Shown here piece after piece: positions 33,241 through 44,842 of a stretch of DNA of 64,000 bases. A model generated the notes under the pieces. It saw nothing but the letters and a program-made list of their open reading frames with translations. It made no database searches and was not told where the DNA came from. The translations under genes and the position numbers were made by a program. Source of the stretch: Fratercula arctica (Eukaryota > Chordata > Aves > Charadriiformes > Alcidae). Location: positions 23,083,352-23,147,351 of the forward strand of contig CANTUZ010000008.1 in NCBI GenBank assembly GCA_947846985.1, given 5' to 3'. The first letter of the stretch is position 1. Every line of letters begins with the position of its first letter.

Positions 33241-34199
33241 TTTGTAATGAGTGTTTAGGGGTGTCAAGATGGTTTAATAGTATGCTTTTCTTTATTCCAG
33301 GAGCACTGCATTTTCCTAGAGTTCCTGACTTTATTGAAGATGGGACTGAGATTTTTTTTTTCTCCAGTTTTGCTGTATGGTGTAAGTTGCTGATATCATT
33401 TCTCTTAATCAGGCCAGTGATGAGATTAGCAGAGGTTGGGGTGAGCATCTTGTATGCATCTGTATATGGTGTTTTACCATTTCTCAAGAAAGCAGTGGGG
33501 ACGTAAGGCATAGTGTCTTCCAGGATATGGGACAGCTCATTGCCTTTCCCCCTTGCCCACAGAGTATGATGGTGTCCCTAGAGCTTTTGCAGCTTGCAGC
33601 AGGCCCCTTGTAGACTGTGTCAGGGCATCACTTGTTTTGTGGGTCTGTAGCAGAGCCCAGAGTCTGTGGGAAGACAGAAGATGGGAGGTGCCTGCTGAAC
33701 ACAGGGCATGGCTTGGAAGAGCTGCTCCTGAGGAGTAGCCAACACAGGGGGTTTGGGATTGTAAATACAGGATGGGAGCTGTTGGGAGGAAGTGGGTTTG
33801 CTTCCCTAACTTTTCAGGAGAAGAGAAGGTGTTTCTAAAGCTTTGGGACTGGGAGATGGCTAGGAAAGGGAGGCAGGTTCATCGGTCTTTGTCGTATCGG
33901 TTTTGCATTTGGAGTTGAGTGTTGATGCGGTCTGGTCTGTTCTATTCTCTTGTATTTGAGGTGAGCTGGGTAGTATTGAGGAAGAGCAGCACAGGACTGG
34001 TGATTTCACACAAGCACAATGGTAATTTTGTGTCTCTTGGTATCTTAGGTACCATAAATAATTGTTGCTGCAGCCTCTGACTCTGGAATTGGTGTAGAAC
34101 AGGTGAGCGGAATGCCATGGCGCTTCTGAGGATAAGGATGTTGTGGAAGAGTTTAGAATCTACATCATGATGCTCACTGGTGGAGCTGTGGTTTCTTTT
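33241..34199 (+). other. Intergenic DNA, no gene seen
   Basis: There are no long open frames or repeats. Isolated AG-bounded stretches, such as 'ttattccaggagcactgc' at 33291, look exon-like but have no supporting frame. Confidence 0.5.
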
Positions 34200-36068
34200 T
34201 GTTTTGCAGATGAAGAGGAACCCGGTGACTGCAGGAACGTATCAGTTAGCTGCTTTTTGTGTTTTTTGTCAAGTATGAATTCAGACCCCTGGCCCTCTGA
34301 AAGCTAAGTTGAGGGTTCAGCACTGGAGAGGGGCCAAGGCTGACAGTTTCAGGGAGGGATTTTAAAGTCAGGGTAGAGCAGAAGGCCATCCAGGAGCAGT
34401 CCCCTTGGGGTAGGTAAAGGAAGCACGTTAGTCTTCAGCATGAAGCTAGCGTGTGCCAGGCAGGTGTCTGTTGTTGTGTAGTTTGCGTGGTCTGTCTTCT
34501 GTGTCTAAGACTTTCCTTAGGTCTTGTTGTCCTTGTTGCTCTTTGCACTCCAGGGACACGGCATGTGCCTCAGGCACTGCCTCTAGGGTCTTGAATGCCT
34601 GTACTCAGCAGCATAGCGCCCAATGGGTGCTTCTTTTCTTGCATAACAATCTTAAAGCATGGATTGGCCTTGCATCTCAGAAGTTTCTCTTTTGCAGCAT
34701 TGTTCCTGGCTGCCTGAGCAGCTCTGCTCTCCAGCCATCCATTTCTAGGGACTGGAACTTCTTCCCTGCATCCTTACATTCTTAGGTCTTGAAGCCAGGC
34801 TTGCTGCACGTACATCATCTCAGTTTTGAGATGTCTTGGGCCATGACGTTCTGCTCACTTTCTGGGGTTTCCCTAGAACTTCCTTAAGTCACCATCATAG
34901 TCCCGCAGGTCTTCTTGCCTGATGGTGTCTTCCGTCCCGGTGTCATCCTTCTTGCTGAGTTTTCTGTCACCTTTGCAGCGCATTGTAGTGTTGTGTGTAG
35001 TGTTGGTCTGTGCTTGTGTGTGTTTGGCATGGAGCCAGCCTGCCTGAGGGTGGGGAGTCAGGGGTCAGGGGAATAGTGTTAAGAATATGTCGCTAATATG
35101 TGGATCTGCCTAGACTGTTGAGGCAGAGGTGGTCCAGTCATCTCAGACTGAGTAGCCATCAGCAGGTTACGTGGACAGGTTTTTTCATTAATGTATTATG
35201 GGGAAGATCAGAGCTATGTGGGAGGGGCTGTTCAGCAGTAGTAAAGCAGATTGCATCTCAAAGATGTTACAGCTGCTTTATGTGGGGTTTAGTTTATGGG
35301 TTTTTTTTATTAATGGCAGGCTGTAGTTGGACTCTAGATGGTATTTCTAAATAGCAGCAAGACCTTTGGAATTACATCTCTGTTGTGTGTGGAATGGTTT
35401 GGGGTTTTTTTGGTTTTGTTTTGGTGTTTTTTTTTTTTTTTAGATGACAAAGAGGAGCCTAGCAACTCCAGGATTAATCCAGCTGGCTGACTGTGTTTTT
35501 CCTTGTCAAGGATGGCTTCAGGCCCCTGGCCCTCTGAAAGCTAAGTTGAGGATCTGGTGCTAGATACTTGGAGACTGTTCAGGGGAGGGAAGGGACAAGG
35601 TTGGCAATTGCAGGGAGGGGTTTCAAAGTCAGGGTAGGGCAGAGGGCTGTCCAGGAGCAGTCCCCTTGGGGTAGGTAAAGGGAGCGGGTTACTCCTCAGC
35701 ACAGAGCTAGCATGTGCCAGGCAGGGCAGTTCTCACTGGTGTCTGTTGTGTAGTTTGTGTGGTCTGTCTTGTATAATATCTTCCTCTGGTCTTGAAGTCT
35801 CTGTAGCTCGTTTGCGATCAGCAGGCACCTCGGTAGCCCTCTGTGAGTCGAGAGCGCATCGCCTGATTGTCACAGTGCTGGCTGAGCCCTTCTTGTCTTG
35901 CCATTATACGTTAAAGTGTGGATCTGTCTGGTGTGCATTGCATCATAGATGTTTCTGAGCAGTCAACTCTTGCCACGGCAAGCCAGGCGGCATGTGCAGC
36001 TCTGTCGAAAGGTCTGTTTCACAGAGTAATCTTCTTGGATTTCATTCGTATGTCCTTAACAGTTTTGG
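34200..36068 (+). repeat. Diverged tandem duplication, ~1.24-kb unit
   Basis: 'cccctggccctctgaaagctaagttgag' at about 34286 recurs at about 35523, with the following ~230 bases also matching ('caggagcagtccccttgggg', 'gtgtgccaggcagg'). Upstream and downstream boxes also correspond at the same spacing. A weaker third unit may lie at 36720-37040. No gene is supported. Confidence 0.7.
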
Positions 36069-36073
36069 GTCTT

Positions 36074-36694
36074 TGTCGTGGTTTGGGCTGGGTTGGCCAA
36101 TGACAAGACAACAGATGCTCTCCCCCACCTCTCGCTCTAAGGAGAGGAAGAAAAGAGATAAAGAAATTTGTGAGTTTAGAAAAAACTAAACTAACGAAAT
36201 ATTAATAATAAAATAAAAAAAGATATAATAAAATAGATACAAATAAATAAATATATACAAACCCAATCAAGTTCCTAGGAACTAGGCAGTGGGAAAGTTC
36301 CAGACTGGACTCAGTGACAAATGGGAACTGGAACACACGGATGGGAATCAAAAGGCAGATGAGCTGACGGGGTCCTCAGATGTCAGTCATTGAAGAAAGA
36401 GAGCCACTGAAGAAGCAGTCCATTGAAGAAGAGCCCACTGGAGAAGATCCAAAGAAGAGTCCTTGGAGAGGAGCCAACCTGATCCCTTTGATCCCTCAGC
36501 TATTATACTGAGCATGGCAGATGGGATGGAATACCTGATTGGTCAGTTTGGGTCACCTGACCTGTCCACAGATGTAACCCTCCCACAGGGTAAACAACCA
36601 AGTCAGCTGACCCTGGTTGCCACAGCAACAAGTGTAAGCAAGAGCCTTTCTCACTGAACAGAAGGTTGTCTCTGCTTCGCCCCAAATCAGGGCA
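36074..36694 (-). mobile_element. 621-bp solo LTR (LTR-D)
   Basis: On the minus strand it starts TGCCCTGA and ends CCACGACA, with a perfect 5-bp duplication gtctt (36069-36073 and 36695-36699). An AT-rich run near 36180-36260 and 'cagtataatagc' near 36510 (minus) could be promoter elements. No internal retroviral sequence is attached. Its end resembles the end of the class III LTR, but the body is different. Confidence 0.85.
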
Positions 36695-36699
36695 GTCTT

Positions 36700-37599
36700 A
36701 AAAGTGCACATTCTCGTGCATTCATCACTATGGTTTTGATTGTAGTTTTCTCTCATGGGCTGCAGCTGTTGCCTCTCTTTCCTGGGACTGTGAGAAGGCT
36801 TTTGTGCCATTGTGGCGCTGTTGGGTGTCTCTGCTGGTGTCGTCATCCATATGAGAGTCGTTCTTGTTCACAGTCCTACAGTGTCTCATGGTCATGTTGT
36901 TTGCGGTGTCTGTGTGTGGTATTGGTCTGTGTCAGGGTTTGAGCTGCCTGTGATTTCAGCTTAAAGTGTAGTCTGCACCACAGGTGTTCCCAGAGGGTTG
37001 CCTTTGCAGAGGTGATCTGGGCTGGAATAACAGCTCTGCTCTGGAAAAGTTCTGTTTCCATAGAGATCCCCTACGACATTCCATCCTTGTGTTCTTCTGG
37101 GCTTAGACTTTAAAGCCTGGCTTCTCACACATCCGTTGTTCTGGTTTTATATTGCATTACAGCGCTCTAGTATTGACTGCCATCTGAGACTGCCTCACTT
37201 TGCAGTGCTTTTTGTTGTTTTGCATTATATTGCTCTGTATTTGGTTATGTGTTGAATTGTATTGCTCTGTATTTGGTACTGCATTGCTCTGTATCATTTT
37301 GTGATTGTATTGACAGCCATCTGAGACTGTTTTGCATTGTCTGTATTATGTGTTTGTATTGGATCGCTCTGTATTAGAATTTGTGTTGCGTTGTTCAGCT
37401 CTGTATTAGTTCTGTGTTGCGCCACTCTGTAATTGGATTGACTGCTATCTGAGACTGTCTTGCATTGTTTGGCCCTGTATTATGTGTATGGGTTGGATGG
37501 TTCTGTATTTGAATTTGTATTGCACTGTTTGGTGCTCTGTTGGTTTTCTGTTGTGTTGCTCTGTATTTGTATTGACTGCCAACTGAGGCTGTCTTGCAT
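36700..37599 (+). repeat. TTGCTCTGTATT-type tandem repeat with ~135-bp superunit
   Basis: 'attgctctgtatttgg'-like units repeat from about 37145. A longer box, 'gccatctgagactg', recurs near 37178, 37316, 37444 and 37580, giving a superunit of about 130-140 bases. 36700-37140 is unique or a diverged third copy of the 1.24-kb repeat. No gene is seen. Confidence 0.7.
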
Positions 37600-37677
37600 G
37601 GTATGGCGCAATGCAATGGGGAGACTGGAAAAAGGTGGTTTTGAGGATGACGTTGCCAGGAAAGCACAGGAAGGAGT
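37600..37677 (-). repeat. Satellite fragment, inverted orientation
   Basis: 'aaaaaggtggttttgaggatgac' with 'gccaggaaagcacag' is the core of the inverted satellite found at 38230-40285. Confidence 0.8.
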
Positions 37678-38058
37678 GGTGACCCAAACTGACCAGTTGG
37701 GTATTCCGTCCCATCTTCCATGCTCAGTATGACAGTTGAGGGATCAAAGGGGCCAGGTGTATTTCCTCAAGAGGCTTCTTCAAGGGCTTGGCTTTTTCAG
37801 GGCCTTCCTCAATGGCTCTGTTTCATCAATGGCTGATGTCTGTGAAAGATCCTGTCTGCTTGCCTGCCTTTGATCCCCGTCAGTGTGTTCCAGATTAGAG
37901 TTCCCATTTGTCACTGAGTCCAGTCTGGAACTTCCCTGGTGCATGCCTGTGATACCTCCCTGGGAGCTTGATGTGGTTTTGTATATGTATTTGTTAATAT
38001 TGCATGTATTTCCTTTTTTATTTCCTTTTTATTTTATTATTAATATATCACTAAAGCA
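37678..38058 (+). mobile_element. Diverged LTR-D fragment, plus orientation
   Basis: 'gggtattccgtcccatcttcc', 'gctcagtatgacagttgagg', 'cccatttgtcactgagtcc' and the AT-rich tail match LTR-D (36074-36694) on the opposite strand. The fragment is older and lacks clear ends. It interrupts the satellite. Confidence 0.7.
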
Positions 38059-38229
38059 GAGCTAGGGGATGGAAAGCTTTTGGGCTGTTCAGAAAATGAA
38101 TATTACTTTCATGAGACTGTGATTTTGTTGCCTGTGTTCCAGAATGTATTGCAAGGGTTGTTTTGTGTTAAAAACCAGTTCAGGACTGGGTATTGTGTGA
38201 CATGTGCTGCTGCTACCATTGCTCCCATG
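38059..38229 (+). other. Unassigned stretch before the satellite
   Basis: Nothing recognisable is seen; satellite boxes start near 38230. Confidence 0.4.
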
Positions 38230-40286
38230 GCCCAATTTGAAGCTGGCAAACTCCAGATGCCTTATATTTTTCAGCCCAGCCCTCAGGAGAGTGAAAAAAG
38301 GTGGTTTTGAGGATGACATAGCTAGAAAAGCGCAGAGCCCCGAGGTTTATGGGGCGATAAAAGCAGTTCCCAGACAGAGTGAGAACAAGCAACAGTTTTC
38401 CCTCCTGGCACCTTGGGTGCGAGAGCAATCTGTGGTCATTTTCTATTTTTGAGACTGGCCGTGGGGAGAGTGAAAAAAGGTGGTTTTGAGCATGATGTCG
38501 CCAGGAAAGTGCACAGCCCCAAGGTTTGTGGGGTGATGGAAGTGGTTCCCAGAGAGAGTGAAAAGAAGCAACAGTTCTACCTCATGGCACCTTTGGTATG
38601 GGGGTAGTCTTCAGACATTTCCTGTTTTTGAGCCCAGCCCTAAGGAGAGGTGGTTTTGAAAAAGGAAAGGGCCTGAAAACCACCTGAAAAAAGGTGGCTT
38701 TGAGCATGATGTCGCCACGAAAGTGCACAGCCCCAAGGTTTGTGGGGTCATGAAAGCGGTTCCCAGAGAGCTTGAGAACAAGCAACAGTTTTTCCTCCTG
38801 GCACCTTGGTTGTGGTAGCAATCTCTGGAGGTTTACTATTTTTGAGCCCGGGCCTGGGGGAAGTGAGAAAAGGTGGTTTTGAGGATAACTTCAACAGGAA
38901 AGCGCGGAGCTCCAGAGTTTTGTGTGTGATAAATGCGGTTACAGAGAGAATAATAGCAAGCAAGAGTTTTCCCCCCTGGCATCTTTTTTTTGTGGGAGCA
39001 ATCTCTGTTCCTTTGCTGTTTTTGAGCATGATCCTTGGGAGAGTGAAAAAAGGTGGTTTTGAGGATTAAGTCAGAGTAAAGATCAGAATCGCAAGATTTG
39101 TGGGGCAATGAAAGCATTTCGCAGAGAGAGTGAGAACAAGCAACAGTATTCCCTCCTGGCACCTTTTTTTGTGGGAGCAATCTCTGGATGTTTGGTAATT
39201 TTAAGCAGGGCCCTGGAGAGAGAGAAAAAAGTTGATTTTGGGGGTGACGTAGCCAGGAAAGCATGGAGCCCCGAGGCTTGTGCGGTGATGAAAGCAATTC
39301 CCAGAGAGAATGAGAACAAGCAACAGGTCTCCCTCCTGGCAACTTTGGTGTGTGAGTCATCTCCAGAGATTTGCTATTTTTGAGCCTGGCCCCGAAAGGA
39401 GTGTAAAAAGGGAATTTTGAGGTTTAAGTCAGGAGGAAAGATCAGAGCCCCAAGGTTTGTGGGGTGATCAAAGTGGTTCCCAGAGAATGAGAACAAGCAA
39501 CAGTTTTTCTTCCTGGCACCTTCGCTGTGGGAGCGATCTCTGGACGTGTGCTATTTTTCAGCATTGCCCTGGCTGAAAAATTGTGGTTTGACGATTACAT
39601 TGGGAGGAAATTGCAGAGCCCCAAGGTTTGTGGGGTGATTAAAGTGGCTCTCACAGAGAGTGAAAGATACAATAGTTTTCCCTCCTGGAACTTTGGGTGT
39701 GGGAATAATCTCTGGACGTTTGCTATTTTTGAGTCCGTCCCTGGGGAGGGTGAAAAAAGGTGGCTTTGAGGATATTGTCAACAGGAAAGCGCTGAGCTCC
39801 AAGGTGTGTGGTGCGATATATTCGGTTCCCAGACAGAGTGAGAATATGCAACAGTTTTCCCTTCTGTCCCCTTCAGTATGGGAGCAATCTCTGGACGTTT
39901 GCTGTTTTGATCCCAGCCCTGGGGAGAATGAAAAAAAAGTGGGTTTTAGGATGACGTAACCAAAAAAGTACACAGCACTACGGATTTTTGGGTGATCAAA
40001 GTGTTTCCTAGAGAGAGTGAGAACAAGCAACAGTTTTCCCTCCTGTCATCTTTCATCTTGGAGAAATCTCCAGATGTTTGCTATTTCTGATCCGGGCCCT
40101 AGGGAGGATGAAAAAATGGGTTTTTAAGGATGACGTCACCATGAAAGTGCAGAGCCCCAAGGTTTGTAAGGTGATAAATGTGGTTCTCAGACAGAGTGAG
40201 AACAAGCAACAGTTTTCACTTCTGGCACGTTCCATGTTGTACAAACGTCTGGACGTTTGCTCATTTTTAGCCCAGCCCTGGGGAAA
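38230..40286 (-). repeat. ~180-bp satellite, inverted orientation, right-hand subfamily
   Basis: The box 'ttcccagagagagtgagaac' recurs about every 179 bases (38367, 38547, 38761, 38939, 39117, 39297, 39476, 39650, 39826, 40005, 40183). 'aaaaaaggtggttttgagga' and 'ccccaaggtttgtgggg' are also regular. One unit near 38640-38690 is lengthened by ~35 bases. It is the reverse complement of the first array, but a distinct subfamily. Confidence 0.93.
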
Positions 40287-40504
40287 TAGCAAACATCTGG
40301 AGATTGCTCCCACACCTAGGTGGAAGAAGGGAAAACTGTTGCTTGTTCTCACTCTCTCTGGGAACTGCATTTATCACCCTACAAACCTTGGGGCTCTGGA
40401 GTTTCCTGTCGATGTCATCCTCAAAATCACATTTTCACTCTGCCTTGGGCCAGGCTAAAAATTACCAAACATCCAGAGATTGCTCCCACATCAAAGATGC
40501 CAAG
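40287..40504 (+). repeat. Satellite, forward orientation, left of the provirus
   Basis: Just over one monomer of the right-hand subfamily, now in forward orientation, continues on the other side of the provirus at 48448. The last six bases, gccaag, are the target site. Confidence 0.9.
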
Positions 40505-40831
40505 TGTGGAGACAGGGAGTAGCATAGGGAATCTGTTTGGCCTTGATGAGACAAAGCTGTACCCTTGAGAGATGCCTTGAGAGGAAAGATAAGCAAGCGT
40601 CAGGAGATATCAGCAAGGAAAGAAATGTGAAAAGCAAAGCTGCTACTCTGCATGAACAGACAGAGACGACCGATTAGAAGACACTGAGAAGCGCATGGCA
40701 ATTGACCTTCAACCTATCAGCAGGATGCTGCCTGCGCGTGGAGAGTACCTGTACCTATAAAACTCAGGAAATTGTTGTAATACAGGTCTTTGGTCCATAC
40801 CCTGCCAGAATCCGTGAATCAATGCTCCTCA
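40505..40831 (+). mobile_element. 5' LTR of the betaretrovirus-like provirus
   Basis: The LTR is 327 bp, TGTGGAGA to CTCCTCA, with a 'cctataaaactc' TATA box near 40754. It pairs with 48123-48447. A TATA so close to the end means a short R-U5. Confidence 0.9.
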
Positions 40832-40833
40832 AA

Positions 40834-40851
40834 TGGCTGCCCGAATCGGGA
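40834..40851 (+). other. Candidate primer binding site
   Basis: TGGCTGCCCGAATCGGGA begins two bases after the LTR, as a primer site should. I cannot assign the tRNA, and the site may be mutated. Confidence 0.6.
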
Positions 40852-40976
40852 CTTGAATTGTAGGAAGATATGACCGGTGGAGCAGCCCAGCTGAACGAAA
40901 AAAGCAGCAGTATCGGGGAGCTGCAGTCCGGATGACTAATCACCAAGGAAGGATGAGCAGCCGGGAACGTGTGAGA

Positions 40977-41900
40977 ATGGGGTCAAAAATGTCCTCAGAG
41001 GAAAAGGCGATTGTATGTATACTAGAAAAGTTTTTAAGTAAAAGGGGTATACAATATGATGAAGGAACTCTTCGGCTTTTGCTAGCATGGCTAAAAAGCA
41101 AGGGCCTTCCGCTGATTCTACAACAGCTTTCCCATTATCAAGTTGAGAGCAAGCCGGTGAAACTTTGTTTGAGGCAGCAACGAAAGGGGATGCGGTAGCT
41201 ACGGAGGTCTTAACAACCTGGAGGTTAATTAAGGACACATTACAGCAGATGAAATCAGAACGGGCTGCCGCGGCCGCCGCCGTTGCCGCGGTGATGCCGG
41301 ACAGCCCGGCTGCCGCTCATATAGAGGAAAAGTGGGGGGAGAAGCTTGAGCCCCCAGGCCATCATGCTACATCGTCAGCACTCCCGTTAGATTTGGCGGC
41401 AGTACTGCCGCAGCCCCCCGGGTCCGAACCTCTAGTTCGAATATGACAGTGCTTGCAGGAAAGGGATTTACCGGGCTGGGAGGATCCTCCGCCAAGTCAG
41501 GCAGTTGCCACGACTTACGATCCCTCCCAGCACTGGCAGAAGTTACGTAAACAGGCAATACAAGACGGCGATTTAGAAGCCGCTACTACCCTCGTGTGTC
41601 CTGTGAAAATCACTCGACAAGGACCAAATACTTGGGAACCGCTGAGCTGGGAGCTAGTTGAAGAAATGCAAAAAACGATTATGCAGCATGGACTAATTTC
41701 TCCGTATGCGCAAGGATTATTAAATACCATTATGAAGGGACACGTACTAACTCCATTTGATATCAGACAATTGGCAGATGTTATCTTTACCCCCACGCAG
41801 CATGTTCTCTTTATGGCACACTGGAGAGACGCATGCAGTTTTGCCGCAATAGATAATTTGTCTAGAGAAGATGGAGATCCTCTGTGGAAGGATTTCTAAT
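40977..41900 (+). pseudogene. gag: gag matrix to capsid N-terminus, betaretrovirus-like
   Basis: ATG 40977 starts MGSKMS, a myristoylation-type N-terminus; earlier in-frame ATGs exist but lack it. A matrix-like helical domain runs to about 41160, where a frameshift occurs. The next frame has an Ala-rich linker and an in-frame TGA (41444-41446). The capsid N-terminal domain then starts around 41585 ('PVKITRQGPNTWEPLSWELV'). A second frameshift near 41897 moves the continuation ('PSTEELVAAV') to another frame. An LTR-like insert follows. Confidence 0.85.
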
Positions 41901-41990
41901 ACAACGAGGTCACCCTATGAACACTCCAAGCACTGAGGAGTTGGTAGCAGCTGTGTAGGCCTGCCTTGACATGAGTTTAAGAAAGGTTAC

Positions 41991-42256
41991 TGTCGGACAT
42001 GAGATAAGGAGGTGCTGACCAGAAAGAAGTGTAACAAAGGAATTGAAAACATCATACGTCAAGAAAGGTCGACCAATGACAAGAAAGAATTAAGCACGTG
42101 GACAGCTCGTGAGGATAACATGCATCCAATTAGTAGGAGTTAGAGCGCGTGAACAGAAATCATAAGACTATAAATGTAACACTTAGGTTGAATAAAGTTG
42201 GCATTAACCTGATCACATTGGTCTGCGTGTTATTGCTCGAGCCTTCCGCGTCAACA
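41991..42256 (+). mobile_element. LTR-like insert inside gag
   Basis: The segment from 'tgtcggacatgag' to 'cgcgtcaaca' interrupts the capsid coding sequence. It carries a 'ctataaatgtaac' TATA box and 'gaataaag' poly(A) signal in the order of a plus-strand LTR. About 110 bases around these signals match the second half of the LTR at 19572-19887. I found no target duplication, so the borders are provisional. Confidence 0.65.
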
Positions 42257-42285
42257 ATCCTCTACAGGGGGCAGGTCTCCCTCAA

Positions 42286-42975
42286 TTGTTGGGGGAGTCA
42301 CCCATCGATACTCCGCAGCTCCAAGCGCGGCTAGCACCAGAAATTTTAAAGCAGTCGGCAGACCTTGCCCTGAAAGCTATAATTATGGTCCCTGACACAG
42401 GCAAGGCAAGCCAATCTTTCACAACTATCAAGCAGGGTCCCAATGAACCATACACGACATTTATTGGTCGTTTACAAGAAGCTATTCATAAGCAAGTGGA
42501 TAATCTAGAGGCCAAAGAAGCTCTGATGCTAAAACTAGCAGTGGAAAATGCTAATATTGATTGTAAATGTATTTTGCAACCCCTAAAGAATCCAGGCCTA
42601 ATAGATATGATAGAGGCTTGTAATAGAGTGGGATCCATTTCCTATCAAACCAATATGCTTGCGTCTGCGTTCGCTGCCGCCGTTACAACAAAAGAGCGAA
42701 TATGCTTCCGTTGTGGCAAACCAGGTCATTTTAAGCGTAGTTGTCCACAAGGGACAGGAGCCAATGATCTGACCTCAGATATCTGTTCATGCTGCGGTAA
42801 AGGCAAACATTTTGCAAATCAATGCTATTCAAGATATAATAAGGTCGGGCAACCACTATCCCCGCATTCGGGAAACAGGAGGACCAGCACGAAGCAGGGG
42901 CCTGCCTCGACACAAATGCCCCGCAACCCAAGCCTGTTAGGCATGTGCCCGCGGACATCATGGGTCTGGACAGCC
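42286..42975 (+). pseudogene. gag: gag capsid C-terminus and nucleocapsid
   Basis: This begins in the capsid and contains the major homology region ('QGPNEPYTTFIGRLQEAI', near 42433). Two CCHC zinc knuckles of form C-x2-C-x4-H-x4-C then occur (CFRCGKPGHFKRSC near 42705 and CSCCGKGKHFANQC near 42787). The frame is open through this part. Two knuckles and the major homology region identify an orthoretroviral Gag. It is separated from its N-terminus by the LTR-like insert. Confidence 0.92.
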
Positions 42976-43703
42976 TCCGAGCACAGACCACTGGAAGCGC
43001 CGATATGGATGTTGCCACAGCCATTGACATCACAATAATAGACCAAAAGGTACATTGTGTGCCTCTCGCACTATATGGACCACTGGGAGGAGGTCTTAGT
43101 GCACTGTTAATAGGATGATCTAGCACCACCTCCCAAGTACTATTTATTTTACCTGGAGTAATAGATGCGGATTATACAGGACAGATTCAAGCTATGGTAT
43201 GGACGCCATCCCCCCCAGTCTCCATACTGGCAGAAAGCCACATTGCCCAGCCAGTCCCTTTCTTGAGCTCGGTGCCATGTGCCAAGCTCAAAAGGAGAGG
43301 GGCAGGAGGCTTTGGCTCCACAGGAACTTCAGTGATCTATTGGGCACACCAAATTCAAGCCACACGACCAACATTAACCTGTCAGCTACGTAATGGGGGT
43401 CACAAGCCAGAGTTGATCACAGTCAAAGGAATGATTGACACAGGGGCTGACGTGACTGTGATCTCTTTCCAGCGTTGGCCTCCTCAGTGGCCCACTGCCT
43501 CTGCCAGTGGCGAGCTTGCTGGAATTGGGAGAGTTTCCACCTCTCGACAAAGCTTACATGTTATTCAGATAATGGGGACGGAAGGTCAAGTTGCAACTGT
43601 TTGCGCATACATTGTTAATGTTCCCCTTAATCTATGGGGGAGAGACATACTTGGAGCCTGGGGCATGACTATACAAACTTCGGACCCACAGAGGCCTTTT
43701 TAG
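42976..43703 (+). pseudogene. pro: dUTPase and protease (pro)
   Basis: One frame holds dUTPase motifs in order: 'GSADMD' (motif 1), 'LLIG-stop-SS' (motif 2, broken by TGA at 43117-43119), 'PGVIDADYTGQI' (motif 3) and 'RGAGGFGSTG' (motif 5). The aspartic protease follows, with DTGADVTVIS and 'LWGRDIL'. A dUTPase fused ahead of protease is a mark of betaretroviruses, not alpharetroviruses. The frame ends at TAG 43701-43703. pol overlaps it in the -1 frame, as expected for frameshifting, and a five-T run lies just before the stop. Confidence 0.88.
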
Positions 43704-44842
43704 AGGGGACCACTGTCTTATGGCCTGTTATCCGCCTAACTTGGCTAACAGACACGCCAGTTTGGGTAGAGCAGTGGCCCTTGATGACGGAAAAGGCCGA
43801 AGCATTACAGGAATTAGTTGACGAGCAAGTCCGCCAAGGACACTTGAAGCCGACTACTAGCCCCTGGAATACGCCTGTCTTTGTGATAAAAAAGAAAAGC
43901 GGAAAGTGGAGATTAATACATGACTTATGGCAAGTGAATGCTGTAATAGAGACCATGGGTGCGCTGCAACCTGGAATGCCATCGCCGACTATGCTACCAA
44001 AGAACTGGAGTATCGTAGTAATGGACTTAAAAGACTGTTTCTTTACGATACCATTAGCACCAGAAGATGCTCAATGTTTTGTGTTTTCCGTGCCAACGGT
44101 GAACTGTCAAGCGCCCATGCAAAGATACCACTGGACTGTATTACCACAAGGGATGAAGAATAGTCCTACTATATGCCGACTATACGTGGTGAAAGCCTTA
44201 TCTGAAGTTCGACGAAAAAATCCCGACATCATTTGTTACCACTACATGGACGATATCCTGTTCTCGGGAGCAACGCCTACCTTGCTGGCCCAAGTGGTCC
44301 AAGATGCCAGAGACAGCCTAGAAAAATATGGTTTACAGATAGCCCCAGAGAAGGTACAGGCAACATCACCCTGGAAGTATCTCAGCTGGAAAATCCTAGA
44401 CCACATGATTGAGCCTCAGATGCTCCAATTAGCCACAACTATACGAACATTAAATGATTTACAGAAGTTGCTGGGTACCGTTAATTGGGTACGCCTGCTG
44501 TTAGGAATTGACAATGAAACCTTATCGCCATTGTTTGCCCTGTTGAAGGGCAATTCGAACTTACTATTGAACTGCACCCTGACCCCTGACGCAAAAGCAG
44601 CCTTAGCCCAAGTGACAGAAACGCTGCAAAAGCGTCAAGCATATCGAATCAGCGAAGGCCATGATCTCCAATTGTTCATCCTAAATCAAAAGAGGCAGCC
44701 GATAGGCCTTCTAGCTCAATGGATTCCAGAATTGCATAAAGATCCACTAGTTATAATCGAATGGGTGTTTTTGCCCCACCAGCTGACCAAAACCATAGTT
44801 ACGAGAGTTGAAATGATTTCCACTCTGATCCAAAAAGACTGA
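43634..44842 (+). pseudogene. pol: Reverse transcriptase, betaretrovirus-like
   Basis: The frame carries the RT fingers ('SPWNTPVFVIKKKSGKWRLI'), palm motifs ('VMDLKDCFFTIPL', 'VLPQGMKNSPTIC') and the catalytic YMDD ('YHYMDDILFSG', near 44242). Thumb and connection follow, with 'WVFLPHQLTKT'. The M in YMDD and the connection motif are class II features. It ends at a TGA (44840-44842), with the same frame continuing into RNase H. The listed ATG lies in the protease overlap and is not a true start. Confidence 0.93.

Noticed and set aside
41147..41446. Ala-rich frame as a separate gene
   Set aside because: It is the frameshifted middle of the gag matrix-linker region.
41953..42262. Earlier start for the LTR-like insert ('tgtaggcctgcc')
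   Set aside because: The preceding and following codons can be read as gag continuing to about 41985, and no matching target duplication was found for either choice.
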